From the NCBI GenBank assembly GCA_902496115.1, contig CABUZK010000010.1, forward strand, positions 1-47,362: a DNA stretch of 47,362 bases, given 5' to 3'. Shown here piece by piece: positions 8,317 to 16,529 of this stretch; within the stretch, counting starts at the first letter, position 1; every line of letters starts with the position of its first letter. Position numbers and translations under genes: made by a program. Source of the DNA: an uncultured Collinsella sp. GTDB taxonomy: Bacteria > Actinomycetota > Coriobacteriia > Coriobacteriales > Coriobacteriaceae. The notes below the pieces were generated by a model. The model ran no database searches. It worked only from the letters and a program-made list of their open reading frames with translations, and was not told where the DNA came from.

Positions 8317-10023
8317 CTACGAGCGCAGTGTAATTTTATCTCGCAGCGATTTGAGATCCTCGGTTATGGTGCGGTCTTCCTGAATCATCTTCTGAACCTT
8401 TTTATAGCTCGTACTGACGGTTGAGTGGTTGCGGTTGCCAAACTCCGCGCCCACCGCCGTAGTCGTCATCTCGCACATCTCGATGGCCAGATATATGGCG
8501 ATATGGCGGGCTTTGGCTATGTTGGCGTTGCGGCGCGGGCCGATGAGCTCCTCGTGCGTCACGCCGTACTGCTCTTCAATGACAGACTGGACCGTCTGCA
8601 CGTTGATCTTTTTGGCCGACGTATCGAAGTACTGACTTGCGATGGCGTCGATGTCGTCGAAACTGAGCTCGCTGCCCTCGCGTTCGCGGTCTCCTGCCTC
8701 GCCGGCGCAGCGTTCGCAGAAGCTCTCGAGTTCGCGGATGTTGGTTCCCGAGACTTCTGCCATGTGCTTAAAGTGCTCGTCGGTCAGATGCCCGCCATCG
8801 CCGCCATAGGCCGCCAGCAGCGAGTCGTCACCCGCCTCGTTGTCGGCGGCTATCGTGTTCTCGTAGTAGCGCTGCAAGATCTTGTATTTCATCTCGTAGC
8901 TGGGCTCCGCCACCAAACAGAGCATACCGGCATTAAAACGGCTGGTAAGGCGCTCGTCCATGCTCAGGTCTTTGGGCGCACGGTCGGCTGCGATGACGAC
9001 TTTTTTGTTGTTGCGGATAAACTCGTCCATGAGCTGGAAGAAGTAGTCCACGCTCGCGCGCTTGCCGATGATGTTTTGAATGTCGTCGATGATGAGCACG
9101 TCCACGTCGTGGTATGCCTGCATGATGGGGGCGTTGCTCTTCTTTTGGCGGTCGAACTCCGTCATCAGGTCATCGAGGTACGCCTGTGAGTTGGCGTACT
9201 TTACCTTGATCTCGGGCGACTTTTCGGCGAGCTCGTTTTTGATGGCGAGCAGCAGATGGGTCTTGCCCAGCCCCGATTTGCCATAGATGAACAGGGATGT
9301 GCATGTGCCGCGTTCGTCCGCGAGCGCGGCAAACTTGAGGGCTGAGCGATAGGCATGGCTGTTTTCTGGGCCGTAGACAAAGTTTTCGAAGGTGAATTTC
9401 GAGTTGGCCGCGAGCGGCGAGCCGTCGGTGTTCTGGTCGATCGGTGCCGCAGCTGCGGGGACGCTCATGGGCGATGTGGAGGCTGGTTTTGCACTCTTTG
9501 CAGGCGCCTCGCCTTTCATCTGGTTCATCATGCGGCGGAAATCGTCGGCCGAAAGCGTGTTTTTGATTGCGATGCCCGAATCCTCGCCCAGTGTTGCGTC
9601 GTGCGCGATAGGCATGTGTGTGGCAGCGGGCATAGGAATTGCTGCCGTTGGTGCGGCGGGCATGGTTTCACGGGAAACATCGCCGATTTGGTGCTCGGGA
9701 GCCGATACTGTGGTGGTAGCTGGTGCCGCCGGGGGGACGACGGGTGCCGTGGGTGCGGCGTTATCTGCCGCGGAGCCCTGTGGTGCCACGATGTTGAGCG
9801 CAATCGGTGCAAAGGCGATCTCTTCCAGGTACGCCTCGATGGTCGGCTGATGCTTTTTGAGCTGAGCGATGGCAAATCGTGAGGGGGCCTCAATCGTCAA
9901 GGTGTCCTCGGTCAGGCTCACGGCGCGCGATTGCGCCAGCATGTTGATGAGGCGCGCATCTTGGCCGTCGCGCTGGCAAAAGGCGATGGCATCCCCCAGG
10001 ATGATGCTTGCTTCCTCGTCCAC
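8317..10023 (-). CDS. dnaA: Chromosomal replication initiator DnaA
   Basis: DnaA is the AAA+ initiator that binds DnaA boxes and melts the origin. The 568-residue product has an N-terminal domain I, an unusually long Ala/Pro/Thr-rich linker of about 130 residues, and an AAA+ domain with Walker A GKSGLGKTH near residue 250 and Walker B DVLIIDDIQ. The C-terminal domain IV carries the binding signature NRNHSTVSTSY near residue 527. The start is GTG 10023, preceded by GGGAG. Inside the linker coding sequence lies a parS-like 16-mer (9664-9679). It is preceded by an ATPase-winged-helix gene rather than being the first gene after the origin. Confidence 0.97.
   Translation of the reverse strand: MDEEASIILGDAIAFCQRDGQDARLINMLAQSRAVSLTEDTLTIEAPSRFAIAQLKKHQPTIEAYLEEIAFAPIALNIVAPQGSAADNAAPTAPVVPPAAPATTTVSAPEHQIGDVSRETMPAAPTAAIPMPAATHMPIAHDATLGEDSGIAIKNTLSADDFRRMMNQMKGEAPAKSAKPASTSPMSVPAAAAPIDQNTDGSPLAANSKFTFENFVYGPENSHAYRSALKFAALADERGTCTSLFIYGKSGLGKTHLLLAIKNELAEKSPEIKVKYANSQAYLDDLMTEFDRQKKSNAPIMQAYHDVDVLIIDDIQNIIGKRASVDYFFQLMDEFIRNNKKVVIAADRAPKDLSMDERLTSRFNAGMLCLVAEPSYEMKYKILQRYYENTIAADNEAGDDSLLAAYGGDGGHLTDEHFKHMAEVSGTNIRELESFCERCAGEAGDREREGSELSFDDIDAIASQYFDTSAKKINVQTVQSVIEEQYGVTHEELIGPRRNANIAKARHIAIYLAIEMCEMTTTAVGAEFGNRNHSTVSTSYKKVQKMIQEDRTITEDLKSLRDKITLRS
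9664..9679. promoter_or_regulatory. degenerate parS-like site inside dnaA
   Basis: GGTTTCACGGGAAACA differs from TGTTTCACGTGAAACA at two positions. It encodes the residues VSRET in the disordered DnaA linker, a place where a site could be kept without harming the protein. Whether ParB binds it is untested. Confidence 0.4.
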
Positions 10024-10038
10024 TGTCTCTCCCGTTCC

Positions 10039-11391
10039 TTAAGCTTGGGCCCGCACGCGAGCGCTTCCGATTTCGGTCAGATGGTATTTCTGCCCATGTT
10101 TGACTATCAAGCCCGTCTGCGCCAAATCGTTGAGCGTGCGCGACCAGGTGGGTGCGGAGTTTCCAAACGCCCGCGCCAAGTCCGTCGCGCCGCACTCTTG
10201 ATGTTGGGCCAGATACCCTAATGCAGCGTTGCCGCGTTCGCTTATAAACACGTCCGACTGCGGTTGTGTGTATTGATTCGCCGCATTAGGATACATCATT
10301 TGAGCTGCTGGTTGTTGAGAACTCTGCATGGGCGGCACCTGCTGTTGAAAACTTTGCGGCCACTGTTGGTAAGGCTGCGGCGGCATCTGCTGAGTCCAGG
10401 GGTTCAATTGCCCCTGCGGTATCTGCTGATACGGCTGCTGGTACCCCTGAGGATACTGCTGCGGATACGGCTGGGCATATCCCTGCTGCGGCATATATTG
10501 GGGAGGATACCCTTCGGGGTACGGTTGGTAGCCCATTTGCTGGACGTTTGGCATGGCCGCCGTCTGCTGCACAGTGCCTGTGTCCAGATCTGCCGAGCCC
10601 ATGGTCTCCGGCATGTTTTGCGCCGTGTGGCGCAGCGGTGCCTGGGGATTTTGTGCGGGAAAAGCTCCAGGCTGCTGCATGTGCGCCACGGGTTGCTGCA
10701 TCTGCTGTGCCGCCATGGGCTGCTGTGCAAACGTGCTGGGTAGGGGGTATGCCGGCTGCTCCGTCTCGGGGCGCACGGCGGCTCCTCGCCCTCCGGCACG
10801 CTCGATTTCCTGCACACGCTTGGGGTCCAGACTTACCGTGACCACGGTGCCATTGCCCATGTTGTCCTCGATGGATACGGCGCCGCCGGCGTTTTCCAAG
10901 TACTCCTGCACCATGGGAAACCCGGCTCCAGTTCCGCGGATATATCGCTTCATGTTGCTGTTTGCGCTGGTTACGCCAAAGTCGAAAGCACGTTCTTTGT
11001 CTTCGATCCCCGGTCCCTGGTCTGCGAATCGGATGGTGTCGCCGCCGTCCAGGATCGAGATGATAGGCTCTGCAAAGTGGGCGTGGATAAAGTTTTCGAC
11101 AATCTCGCGGATAACCATGAGCGAGATGTGCCCGCCCTGTTCTTTCATGCACTGGTAGACGGTGTTAGTTGTCTCTTCCAGATAGGTGCGCACGTCCTGC
11201 GGTTCGATGACGATGACGCGCGGCGTCGACAACATGTCGTCATAGACCGCGATGCGTGCGGCATACATGGCACCCTGCGCTTTCGCAGCGGCCTGCTCTT
11301 CCTGGCCTCGCTTTTCGCGCACGCCGGTGATGTGCTCGTTGTCGGGTGCCGGGTCTCCGGAATCGACCATGGTGTAAAAGTCGTCAGACAT
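10039..11391 (-). CDS. GHKL ATPase with Gln/Pro-rich linker and winged helix
   Basis: The 450-residue protein is not a known named gene to me. Residues about 85-195 form a histidine-kinase-like (GHKL) ATPase. The N-box is REIVENFIHAHF, the G1 box FADQGPGIED and the G2 box RGTGAGFPMV, as in anti-sigma kinases of the SpoIIAB/RsbW type. There is no phospho-acceptor histidine domain. A central segment of about 170 residues is rich in Q, P, Y and M. The C-terminal 65 residues form a winged helix (ISERGNAALGYLAQH to the end) resembling MarR-type readers. It starts at ATG 11391, immediately beside the DnaA-box-rich region, and precedes dnaA with a 15-nt gap, so the two are probably cotranscribed. 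A role in controlling initiation or sensing nucleotide is inference from position. Confidence 0.8.
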   Translation of the reverse strand: MSDDFYTMVDSGDPAPDNEHITGVREKRGQEEQAAAKAQGAMYAARIAVYDDMLSTPRVIVIEPQDVRTYLEETTNTVYQCMKEQGGHISLMVIREIVENFIHAHFAEPIISILDGGDTIRFADQGPGIEDKERAFDFGVTSANSNMKRYIRGTGAGFPMVQEYLENAGGAVSIEDNMGNGTVVTVSLDPKRVQEIERAGGRGAAVRPETEQPAYPLPSTFAQQPMAAQQMQQPVAHMQQPGAFPAQNPQAPLRHTAQNMPETMGSADLDTGTVQQTAAMPNVQQMGYQPYPEGYPPQYMPQQGYAQPYPQQYPQGYQQPYQQIPQGQLNPWTQQMPPQPYQQWPQSFQQQVPPMQSSQQPAAQMMYPNAANQYTQPQSDVFISERGNAALGYLAQHQECGATDLARAFGNSAPTWSRTLNDLAQTGLIVKHGQKYHLTEIGSARVRAQA

Positions 11392-11634
11392 GCCGCTCGC
11401 AATCTTTCAAAAGGTTTCGAACAAATAGTAGCTCACTGTGCAATGTTTCTCATCTTTCGACAACTTTTCAAAACCTGTTGAAAACTTTGGAAAACGGGCG
11501 AAAAGTTCTCAACATTGCCAACATGACCTGTTGAAAACTCGGTGAAATATCGTGAAAAGTTGCCGTACACCGCAAATTTCAGTTGGGCTTATGGGGGAAC
11601 CGTGTGAACTGCGCGACCTTTTACCTTTGATTTC
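11392..11634. other. probable chromosomal origin region (oriC)
   Basis: This 243-bp AT-rich noncoding stretch separates the divergent dnaA-side and rpmH-side operons. It contains the exact 13-mer CCTGTTGAAAACT twice (11474-11486 and 11527-11539) and related sites: CTTTTCAAAA (11464-11473), TTTGGAAAAC (11486-11495), AGTTCTCAACA (11504-11514) and CGTGAAAAGT (11551-11560). The core TTTTCAACA resembles the DnaA box TTATCCACA at seven of nine positions. Gene context (dnaA, dnaN, rpmH, parAB) makes this the most likely origin. Confidence 0.7.
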
Positions 11635-11664
11635 TTGACATTTGAACATTGATTTCCCTACAAT
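11635..11664 (+). promoter_or_regulatory. promoter of rpmH-rnpA operon
   Basis: A consensus -35 TTGACA (11635-11640) and -10 TACAAT (11659-11664) are separated by 18 bases. It fires toward rpmH and lies at the edge of the probable origin. Confidence 0.85.
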
Positions 11665-11690
11665 CTTCAAGCTCACGTGTCTATATCTGC

Positions 11691-11708
11691 GTCCGCGCTC
11701 CCGCGGAC
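11691..11708 (+). promoter_or_regulatory. leader hairpin of rpmH
   Basis: A perfect 7-bp stem GTCCGCG-CTCC-CGCGGAC lies in the 5' leader, 13 bases before the AGGAGG ribosome site. It is not followed by a T-run, so it is not a terminator. A role in mRNA stability or L34 feedback is possible. Confidence 0.45.
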
Positions 11709-11736
11709 ACTCGAAATGCAGCAGGAGGAACTTAAG

Positions 11737-11871
11737 ATGAAGCGTACGTATCAGCCTAATAAGCGTAAGCGTGCCAAGACCCATGGCTTCCGTGCCCGTA
11801 TGGCCACCAAGGGTGGTCGTGCCGTGCTCGCCCGTCGCCGCGCCAAGGGCCGCAAGCGTCTCACTGTCTAG
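11737..11871 (+). CDS. rpmH: 50S ribosomal protein L34
   Basis: The 44-residue product MKRTYQPNKRKRAKTHGF begins at ATG 11737 behind AGGAGG. A longer in-frame reading from 11677 would overlap the leader hairpin and ribosome site and is not used. L34 is a small, very basic protein of the large ribosomal subunit. The sequence ending RAKGRKRLTV is typical of the family. It heads the rpmH-rnpA-yidD-yidC operon. Confidence 0.98.
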   Translation: MKRTYQPNKRKRAKTHGFRARMATKGGRAVLARRRAKGRKRLTV

Positions 11872-11891
11872 CAGCGATACACACATCTCGC

Positions 11892-12230
11892 ATGAAGACT
11901 ATTAAGTCTCGGCAAGATTTCGAGCATGTGTTCAGTCAGGGGCGTCGTTTCAATCACCCTCTGATTCGAATGACCATATGTGAATCGGTTGGCGAAGGCG
12001 ACTCCGGAAGGGTCGCCTTCGTTGGTGCTAAACGGCTCGGTTGTGCAGTTGTGCGCAACCGTTCTAAGCGTGTGATGCGCGAGGCCGCCCGCAGCTGCGG
12101 ATTTCCCGTTGCGGGTTATGACATCATCTTGTTCGCGACTCCCAAGACGAGGATCTCCTCGCCGCAGGAGATGGACAAGGCATTGCGTTCGCTTATGAAA
12201 CGCGCCGGCGTTGCCGGGGAGGAGCGATGA
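11892..12230 (+). CDS. rnpA: Ribonuclease P protein component
   Basis: The 112-residue protein subunit of RNase P assists the catalytic RNA in 5' maturation of pre-tRNAs. It starts MKTIKSRQDFEHVFSQGRRF and contains the RNR signature VVRNRSKRVMREAAR. It overlaps yidD by 4 nt (ATGA). Confidence 0.97.
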   Translation: MKTIKSRQDFEHVFSQGRRFNHPLIRMTICESVGEGDSGRVAFVGAKRLGCAVVRNRSKRVMREAARSCGFPVAGYDIILFATPKTRISSPQEMDKALRSLMKRAGVAGEER

Positions 12231-12451
12231 GCAATCACGTTTTGCGACGTGTTGCCATCGCTCCTATTCGCATATATCAACAGGTTATTTCGCCCTTATT
12301 ACCTGACGCCTGCATTTATTACCCAACGTGCTCGCAATATGCCGTTCAGGCGATTGAGAAGTACGGTGTTTTGAGAGGCTGCTGGCTTGCCGTGAGGCGC
12401 ATCGCTCGCTGCAATCCCCTGCACGTCGGCGGTTATGACCCTGTGCCCTAA
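12227..12451 (+). CDS. yidD: Membrane protein insertion efficiency factor YidD
   Basis: The 74-residue product contains the YidD hallmarks PDACIYYPTCSQYAVQAI with two Cys and RCNPLHVGGYDPVP at the C-terminus. YidD is a small peripheral membrane protein that aids YidC-dependent insertion. The start ATG overlaps the rnpA stop, indicating coupling. Confidence 0.95.
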   Translation: MSNHVLRRVAIAPIRIYQQVISPLLPDACIYYPTCSQYAVQAIEKYGVLRGCWLAVRRIARCNPLHVGGYDPVP

Positions 12452-12480
12452 CGGGCACTCGCTATCGGAGGAAAACTTAC

Positions 12481-13251
12481 ATGTGGGATTGGATCGTTAA
12501 CATCCTTTTCGAGCTGCTCAAGCTCATCCAGACCTTTGCGGTCGACTGGGGCCTGTCCATCATCATCCTGGTGGTCATCATCCGTCTGCTGCTGACGCCG
12601 CTCATGCTCAAGTCGACAAAGTCGACGGCGCGCATGCAGGTGCTGCAGCCCAAGATGCTCGAGATCCAGGAGCGCTACGCTGACGATCCCCAGCGTCAGG
12701 CCGAGGAGATGCAGAAGTTCTACAGCGAGAACAAGTTCAACCCCATGGCTGGTTGTCTGCCGCTGTTGATCCAGATGCCTGTCCTGTTCGCCCTGTTTAC
12801 GCTGCTGCGTAACCTGCCGCAGTACTTTAGCGACGGCACGTTCTCGTTCTTCAACATCCTGCCTGACCTTACCACCACGCCGAGCGCTTCTTTTGCCGAT
12901 GGCTTTATGGTTGCGCTGCCTGCACTGGTTTGCCTGATTCTGTTCGCTGTCTTGACCCTGATTCCGCAGCTGTATATGTCTCGCAATCAGACCGGTCAGC
13001 AGGCCCAGAGCATGCGCATGATGGCCGTCGTCATGACCGTCATGATGCTTTGGATGGGCTGGAGCCTGCCCGTCGGCGTTCTGCTGTACTACGATGTGTC
13101 TTCTGCCTGGCAGGTTATCCAGCAGATCTTCGTGACGCAGAAGGTTATCGACAAGGCTAAGGCCGATGAGGAGGAGCGCCTCAAGAACGCTCCGCTGCAG
13201 GTCGAGGTTACCCGTCGCGAGAAGAAGCCGCGCCCGCACAAGAAGAAGTAG
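12481..13251 (+). CDS. yidC: Membrane protein insertase YidC
   Basis: The 256-residue insertase has the five-helix core seen in Gram-positive YidC/Oxa1 proteins without the large periplasmic domain. The first conserved helix carries Arg35 (VVIIRLLLTP), the hydrophilic-groove charge needed for insertion. A cytoplasmic helical hairpin (residues 55-85) follows, then helices to about residue 220. The C-terminus is a Lys/Arg-rich tail that can bind ribosomes. GGAGG precedes ATG 12481. Confidence 0.95.
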   Translation: MWDWIVNILFELLKLIQTFAVDWGLSIIILVVIIRLLLTPLMLKSTKSTARMQVLQPKMLEIQERYADDPQRQAEEMQKFYSENKFNPMAGCLPLLIQMPVLFALFTLLRNLPQYFSDGTFSFFNILPDLTTTPSASFADGFMVALPALVCLILFAVLTLIPQLYMSRNQTGQQAQSMRMMAVVMTVMMLWMGWSLPVGVLLYYDVSSAWQVIQQIFVTQKVIDKAKADEEERLKNAPLQVEVTRREKKPRPHKKK

Positions 13252-13295
13252 TGGGATAGTATTCTTATTTAGGTACCTAACTTTTGGAGTTCGTT

Positions 13296-13865
13296 ATGTC
13301 TGAAGAGATCGTCGAGGATATGCTTGAGGAGGTTGCCCCGCGGGTCGCGGGCGATTATCCCGAGATTGCACAGCGTTACAAGGCTGGTGAAGAGCTGACC
13401 GATGAGGAGCTCGACACCATTGCCGATGTGGCTATTTCCATTCTGCGTTCCATCCTTTCGCACTTCGACGCGGCGAACTCACCCATCGATGAGTATGAGG
13501 GTGACGAGGGCGAGTTGATCCTGGACGTAACTGCTCCTGATCTTGCTGTTCTCATTGGCCGTCATGGACGTACCCTCGATGCTCTTCAAGTTATGTTCTC
13601 CCTGTTGGTGAGTCGCAAGCTTGGCTTTAGGTATCCGGTCGTCGTCGACGTCGAAGGTTATAAGAGCCGTCGACAGGACAAGGTTGCTTCTATGGCCCAG
13701 TCCGCTGCCGAGCGCGCTATTCGCACTCATAAAAGTGTTTCCTTGCCGCCTATGAATGCCTACGAACGTCGACTGGTTCATATTGCCCTTCGTGGTAACG
13801 ATGCTGTCGACACGCATTCTGAGGGCTCTGACCCCGATCGCCATGTTGTGATTGTTGCTCGATAA
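13296..13865 (+). CDS. jag: KH/R3H RNA-binding protein Jag (KhpB)
   Basis: The 189-residue protein has an acidic N-terminus in place of the usual Jag-N domain. A KH domain follows with the GxxG loop in LIGRHGRTLDALQ (near residue 88), then an R3H domain ending LPPMNAYERRLVHIALRG. Jag/KhpB proteins bind RNA and influence cell division and envelope synthesis, and the gene normally follows yidC, as here. I chose ATG 13296, which is preceded by GGAG, over an in-frame ATG four codons upstream that has no ribosome site. Confidence 0.92.
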   Translation: MSEEIVEDMLEEVAPRVAGDYPEIAQRYKAGEELTDEELDTIADVAISILRSILSHFDAANSPIDEYEGDEGELILDVTAPDLAVLIGRHGRTLDALQVMFSLLVSRKLGFRYPVVVDVEGYKSRRQDKVASMAQSAAERAIRTHKSVSLPPMNAYERRLVHIALRGNDAVDTHSEGSDPDRHVVIVAR

Positions 13866-13884
13866 TCTTCTCGAGTCTATGCTA

Positions 13885-13915
13885 AGGGGACGTGGTTTCC
13901 ACGTCCCCTTTTTTT
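13885..13915 (+). terminator. terminator after jag
   Basis: AAGGGGACGTGG-TTT-CCACGTCCCCTT is a perfect 12-bp stem followed by TTTTT, about 20 bases after the jag stop. Confidence 0.9.
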
Positions 13916-13960
13916 GTCAAAAGTTCTCGATACACTGATTTTTGTCAGAAAGGAGTCGTC

Positions 13961-14698
13961 TTGTTTGTTTTAACTGATGAGCAGGCAAGCCAAATGCTGG
14001 GCCGTCTTATTTCGTATCGCAAAGACTATTCTTTGAAGGTCTCCGACGAGAGCCTTCGTGTCTGTATCAAGCATCTTGATCTTGTTCTGGAGGCCAATAA
14101 GACTACTAATCTAACGCGCATCCTGAATGTTGATGATGCAGCCGTCCTTCATATTCTGGACTCACTTGTTTTACTGCCCTATATTGATAAAGCTCCTGAA
14201 GGTGCTTTGCTTGATATGGGTACCGGTGCTGGATTTCCAGGTATTCCGTTGACTATTGCAAGTGGGCGAAAGGCTACCTATATCGATTCCGTTGGCAAGA
14301 AAGTAGATGCTGTTAACTCCTTTGTTAGTGCGCTTAGACTCAAGCATGCTTATGCCGTTCACGATCGTCTTGAGGAATATGCTCGATCCCATAAGAAGCA
14401 ATTTGCAGTTGTGACCGCCCGTGCGCTCGCACCATTACCGGTTCTCGTTGAATATGCTTCTCCTTTTCTAAAAGATGGTGGTCTCTTTGTTATTACGAAG
14501 GGGAATCCATCTGATGAAGAGCTTCAATCTGGTATTGCTGCTGCAAAGATATGCGGCTTTATCACGCTTATGACGGACGACCTTGATTTGCCGAATGGTC
14601 TGGGTCACCGTGAATTTATTATCCTTAAAAAGACTCGTCATGCCTCGGTTTCTCTTCCTCGTGCTAATGGCATGGCAAAAAAGAATCCGCTTGCCTAG
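13961..14698 (+). CDS. rsmG: 16S rRNA (guanine-N7) methyltransferase RsmG
   Basis: RsmG (GidB) methylates G527 of 16S rRNA using S-adenosylmethionine. The roughly 245-residue product has the SAM-binding motif LLDMGTGAGFPGIPLTI and downstream VTARALAPLPVLVEY. The in-frame reading extends up to 13892, but that would cross the jag terminator. The TTG at 13961 lies five bases after AGGAG and gives the usual family length, so I use it. The coding sequence is clearly richer in A and T than the genes on either side. Its stop is two bases from the first parS site. Confidence 0.93.
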   Translation: MFVLTDEQASQMLGRLISYRKDYSLKVSDESLRVCIKHLDLVLEANKTTNLTRILNVDDAAVLHILDSLVLLPYIDKAPEGALLDMGTGAGFPGIPLTIASGRKATYIDSVGKKVDAVNSFVSALRLKHAYAVHDRLEEYARSHKKQFAVVTARALAPLPVLVEYASPFLKDGGLFVITKGNPSDEELQSGIAAAKICGFITLMTDDLDLPNGLGHREFIILKKTRHASVSLPRANGMAKKNPLA

Positions 14699-14699
14699 A

Positions 14700-14715
14700 T
14701 GTTTCACGTGAAACA
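14700..14715. promoter_or_regulatory. parS site 1
   Basis: TGTTTCACGTGAAACA is the exact consensus centromere bound by ParB. It lies between rsmG and parA. Confidence 0.95.
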
Positions 14716-14737
14716 TAATGGATAGTGTCGATTGTTA

Positions 14738-14753
14738 TGTTTCATGTGAAACA
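14738..14753. promoter_or_regulatory. parS site 2 inside an extended palindrome
   Basis: TGTTTCATGTGAAACA differs from consensus at one central base. It is embedded in a larger inverted repeat, 14728-14763, with 17-bp arms beginning TCGATTGTTATG, so it may also act as a hairpin or parAB operator. Confidence 0.9.
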
Positions 14754-14776
14754 TAACAATCGATGTCGAATCGGAT

Positions 14777-14792
14777 TGTTTCACGTGAAACA
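14777..14792. promoter_or_regulatory. parS site 3
   Basis: A second exact TGTTTCACGTGAAACA, 38 bp before the parA start. Its proximity to parA allows ParB autoregulation of the operon. Confidence 0.95.
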
Positions 14793-14830
14793 TCCTCCAT
14801 TCAACAGCTTTAAATACACCAGGAGGGACC

Positions 14831-15631
14831 GTGGGATTTCGCGACGTTAAGCGTTCTAAGAGTGCAAAAGACACGCGTGTCATTGCTATCATCAACCAAA
14901 AAGGCGGCGTAGGTAAGTCCACCACGGCTGTAAATCTTGCAGCAGCGTTGGGTGAACTGGGCCGAAAGACATTAATTGTCGATTTTGACCCGCAGGGTAA
15001 TAGTACGAGTGGTTTTGGAATCGAAAAAGAAGAACTCGATCACTGCATCTATGATGCATTGCTGAACGATGTTCCGGCGGAATCGCTCGTTCTTGATACA
15101 AATTGCAATAAGGTATTTGTAATCCCGGCAACTATCCAGCTTGCGGGTGCGGAAATCGAACTTGTCAGTGCGATTGCCCGTGAGACTCGCTTAAAGGATC
15201 TGCTTGAGCCTGTTCAGGATGAGTTTGATTTTATATTCATCGATTGCCCGCCATCGCTTGGTTTGCTGACCATCAATGCGTTAACAGCAGCAGACAGTGT
15301 TTTGATTCCTATTCAATGCGAATATTACGCACTCGAAGGCGTCACAAAGCTGCTTGAATCGATGAAGATGGTTAAAACACGCCTTAATAAGAGCCTTGAT
15401 ACTTATGGCGTGCTCATGACTATGTACGATTCGCGTACATCGCTTTCGAACCAGGTTGTGGAAGAGGTTCAATCGTATTTTGGTGACAAGACATTCAAGA
15501 CCTTGATTCCACGCACAGTTAAAATTTCAGAAGCACCCTCATTCGGTGAGCCAGTAATTACCTATGCGCCACAGAACAAGGGCGCAAAGGCGTATATGAA
15601 CCTTGCTAAAGAGGTGATTAAGCGTGCCTAG
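14831..15631 (+). CDS. parA: Chromosome partitioning ATPase ParA (Soj)
   Basis: The 266-residue Walker-type ATPase segregates ParB-bound origins. The deviant Walker A is NQKGGVGKSTTAVNLAAAL near residue 23, the A' motif is IVDFDPQGNST and Walker B is FIFIDCPPSLG. The start is GTG 14831 with AGGAGG four bases upstream. About 20 residues precede the ATPase core, as in chromosomal ParA proteins. It overlaps parB by 8 nt. Confidence 0.97.
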   Translation: MGFRDVKRSKSAKDTRVIAIINQKGGVGKSTTAVNLAAALGELGRKTLIVDFDPQGNSTSGFGIEKEELDHCIYDALLNDVPAESLVLDTNCNKVFVIPATIQLAGAEIELVSAIARETRLKDLLEPVQDEFDFIFIDCPPSLGLLTINALTAADSVLIPIQCEYYALEGVTKLLESMKMVKTRLNKSLDTYGVLMTMYDSRTSLSNQVVEEVQSYFGDKTFKTLIPRTVKISEAPSFGEPVITYAPQNKGAKAYMNLAKEVIKRA

Positions 15632-16529
15632 TCCTAAGAAGCGCGGCGGCTTGGGTCGTGGTCTCAATGCACTGGTCTCAGAAGCTGAATATGAGACTGG
15701 TGGATCTGCAGCGTCAGCATCAAATGCCGTTTCGGAAACTAAGCTTCCAATCGAAGACATCGTTCCGAACCCAAATCAGCCACGAATTCACTTCAACGAG
15801 ACCGAGCTTCGAGAGTTGAGTGAGTCAATTCAGGAGCATGGCGTTCTTCAGCCGCTTCTTGTGCGCAAGCACGGTAATGGCTATGAGATTATCGCGGGTG
15901 AGCGCCGTTATCAGGCTTCGAAACTTGCGGGTCTTGAGGAGCTCCCCGTCATCATTAAAGATGTTGATGATGAGCAGATGCTTGCACTCGCGCTGATTGA
16001 AAACCTTCAGCGCTCTGACCTTAACCCCGTCGAAGAGGCAAAGGGATATCGACAGCTCATCGATGCGAGCGGTATGACTCAAGAAGCCTTGTCAAAGGCT
16101 GTCAGCAAGTCTCGTTCCGCAATCACCAATTCGTTGCGCCTGCTTGATCTTCCAGAGGTAGTTCAGCAGATGATCTTCGACGGCAAGCTGACTGCTGGTC
16201 ATGCGCGTGCAATTCTTGCGGTTCCGTATGAAGATGCGCGCATTAATCTTGCTGAGAAGGTTGTTGCAGAGGGATTGTCTGTCCGTGCGACAGAAAATCT
16301 TGCCCCACTGTTTTCTGCCGGAGAGACGCCTAAAACACCTCGCCCTGCAACGCCTCAGTCTTTTAAGAAGGCTGCACGCGTTCTGCGTCAGGTGTTTAAC
16401 ACGAACGTTCGCGTCAAGAGCTCGCGCGGCAAGAATAAAATCGAGATTGAGTTTAAGGATGAGGAAGAGCTGTCTCGCATTCTTGGCGAGATGATTCAAT
16501 TTGACCAGGGAGATCAGGATGAAGAATAA
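15624..16529 (+). CDS. parB: Chromosome partitioning protein ParB (Spo0J)
   Basis: The 301-residue CTPase and parS-binding protein opens with KKRGGLGRGLNALV, a ParA-activating N-terminus. The ParB/Srx domain contains NPNQPR and the CTP-binding GERRYQASKLAG. A helix-turn-helix follows (MTQEALSKAVSKSRSAI), and the C-terminal region ends in a dimerisation domain. Its start GTG 15624 lies inside the end of parA. Confidence 0.97.
   Translation: MPSPKKRGGLGRGLNALVSEAEYETGGSAASASNAVSETKLPIEDIVPNPNQPRIHFNETELRELSESIQEHGVLQPLLVRKHGNGYEIIAGERRYQASKLAGLEELPVIIKDVDDEQMLALALIENLQRSDLNPVEEAKGYRQLIDASGMTQEALSKAVSKSRSAITNSLRLLDLPEVVQQMIFDGKLTAGHARAILAVPYEDARINLAEKVVAEGLSVRATENLAPLFSAGETPKTPRPATPQSFKKAARVLRQVFNTNVRVKSSRGKNKIEIEFKDEEELSRILGEMIQFDQGDQDEE

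Noticed and set aside
14468..14925. Minus-strand frames beginning MFHVKH or containing FHVKQ and FHMKH
   Set aside because: These are translations of parS sites, not genes.
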